DNA of 5,527 nt, from NCBI GenBank assembly GCA_902466275.1, contig CABQQJ010000071.1, positions 1 through 5,527 on the forward strand. Direction: 5' to 3'. Of the stretch, positions 5,106 to 5,527 are shown piece by piece; position 1 is the first letter of the stretch; each line of letters begins with the position of its first letter. The position numbers were made by a program, and so were the translations under genes. Below the pieces are notes generated by a model. That model did not search any database, was not told where the DNA came from, and was given only the letters and a program-made list of their open reading frames with translations. The DNA comes from an uncultured Veillonella sp. (GTDB taxonomy: Bacteria; Bacillota; Negativicutes; Veillonellales; Veillonellaceae).

Positions 5106-5527
5106 ATGTGGTTTTATAACATCCTAACTGTAGTAGTATCCATCATTGTGGCTATTGCAGTACTGTATTTATTATTCCGTTTGTTCGCATTGAAACAAGG
5201 TGATGAAAAGGTTATTTTGTTGCCAAAACGAGCAACTAATTTCCAAGTATCTGATCGAAACTTTGAATCTATTACATTGTTCTGTGACGTTCCTTTCGTA
5301 AATAAAGGTCGTCAAAATGGTACGATTATGGACTTATTCCCACGTCCATTATTGCCTGAGGAACAATTTGATTCTGTGAAAGTAGACGCATGGGCTATGG
5401 ATATTAATCGCCCACGTCACGATGGATATTTTGAAGCTGTTATCATCAAACCACGTAAAGGTGGCACTATCCGTGTATACGTTACATTAACAGGTAAAAA
5501 TGGCAATATTCGAGAAGATATTAAGGG
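5106..5527 (+). CDS. Membrane-anchored protein of unknown function (3' end outside window)
   Basis: An open frame runs from ATG 5106 to the window end (140 full codons, no stop). AAAGGAG (5092-5098) overlaps the murI stop codon and lies 7 bases before the ATG, so expression with murI is likely. Residues 4-26 (YNILTVVVSIIVAIAVLYLLF) form one strong transmembrane helix. It is followed by an R/K-containing turn, so the rest would be predicted cytoplasmic by the positive-inside rule, though the reverse orientation is possible. The visible soluble part, from about residue 33, alternates hydrophobic and polar residues (ITLFCDVPFVNKG, then GTIMDLFPRP, and near 120 GTIRVYVTLTGKNG), which suggests a beta-rich domain. 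There is no lipobox or recognised motif, and I do not recognise the family. A nearer ATG at 5099 is too close to the ribosome site and stops after six codons. Confidence 0.8.
   Translation, partial: MWFYNILTVVVSIIVAIAVLYLLFRLFALKQGDEKVILLPKRATNFQVSDRNFESITLFCDVPFVNKGRQNGTIMDLFPRPLLPEEQFDSVKVDAWAMDINRPRHDGYFEAVIIKPRKGGTIRVYVTLTGKNGNIREDIK

Overview
The window reads as ordinary low-GC bacterial chromosome. Gene density is high, all genes are on the + strand, Shine-Dalgarno sites are strong (AGGAGG or AAAGGAG), and intergenic gaps are short. Protein similarity (MetI, YerC, TSUP, SDR, DUF1232, YbgC-type thioesterase, MurI) and codon use favour a Firmicute in the broad sense. My best guess is a Negativicute such as Veillonella, but this is from memory of sequence style and was not searched. 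There are no tRNA or rRNA genes, insertion sequences, CRISPR arrays or prophage genes, and no gene-free stretch longer than about 130 bases.

Layout: (1) Positions 1-2416 look like one transcription unit that begins outside the window. It holds the 3' part of metI (methionine ABC permease), a yerC TrpR-family regulator, a TSUP/TauE-type membrane permease and a classical short-chain dehydrogenase. metI to yerC and permease to dehydrogenase are coupled by stop codons that overlap the next Shine-Dalgarno. A 41-base imperfect hairpin sits between yerC and the permease gene. (2) Positions 2417-3816 form a separate two-gene unit. It has an extended -10 promoter, a 283-residue protein with a hydrophobic DUF697-like first half and a C-terminal tail of 11-residue repeats, and a DUF1232 (YkvA-like) protein. 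A strong intrinsic terminator closes it. (3) From 3815 a new, near-consensus promoter starts inside the terminator's T-rich tail. It drives a YbgC/FadM-type acyl-CoA thioesterase, murI (glutamate racemase, overlapping the thioesterase by 8 bases), and a membrane-anchored protein of unknown function cut off by the window end.

How the genes may work together: the first unit may link sulfur-compound transport (methionine uptake plus a TSUP permease) to a TrpR-type regulator and an oxidoreductase. The second looks like a small envelope- or membrane-associated pair of unknown function. The third makes D-glutamate for peptidoglycan and carries out thioester cleavage. The least explained item is the DUF697-like/11-residue-repeat protein with its DUF1232 partner. 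I saw no clear evidence of a wholly new system such as a defence island or a mobile element.
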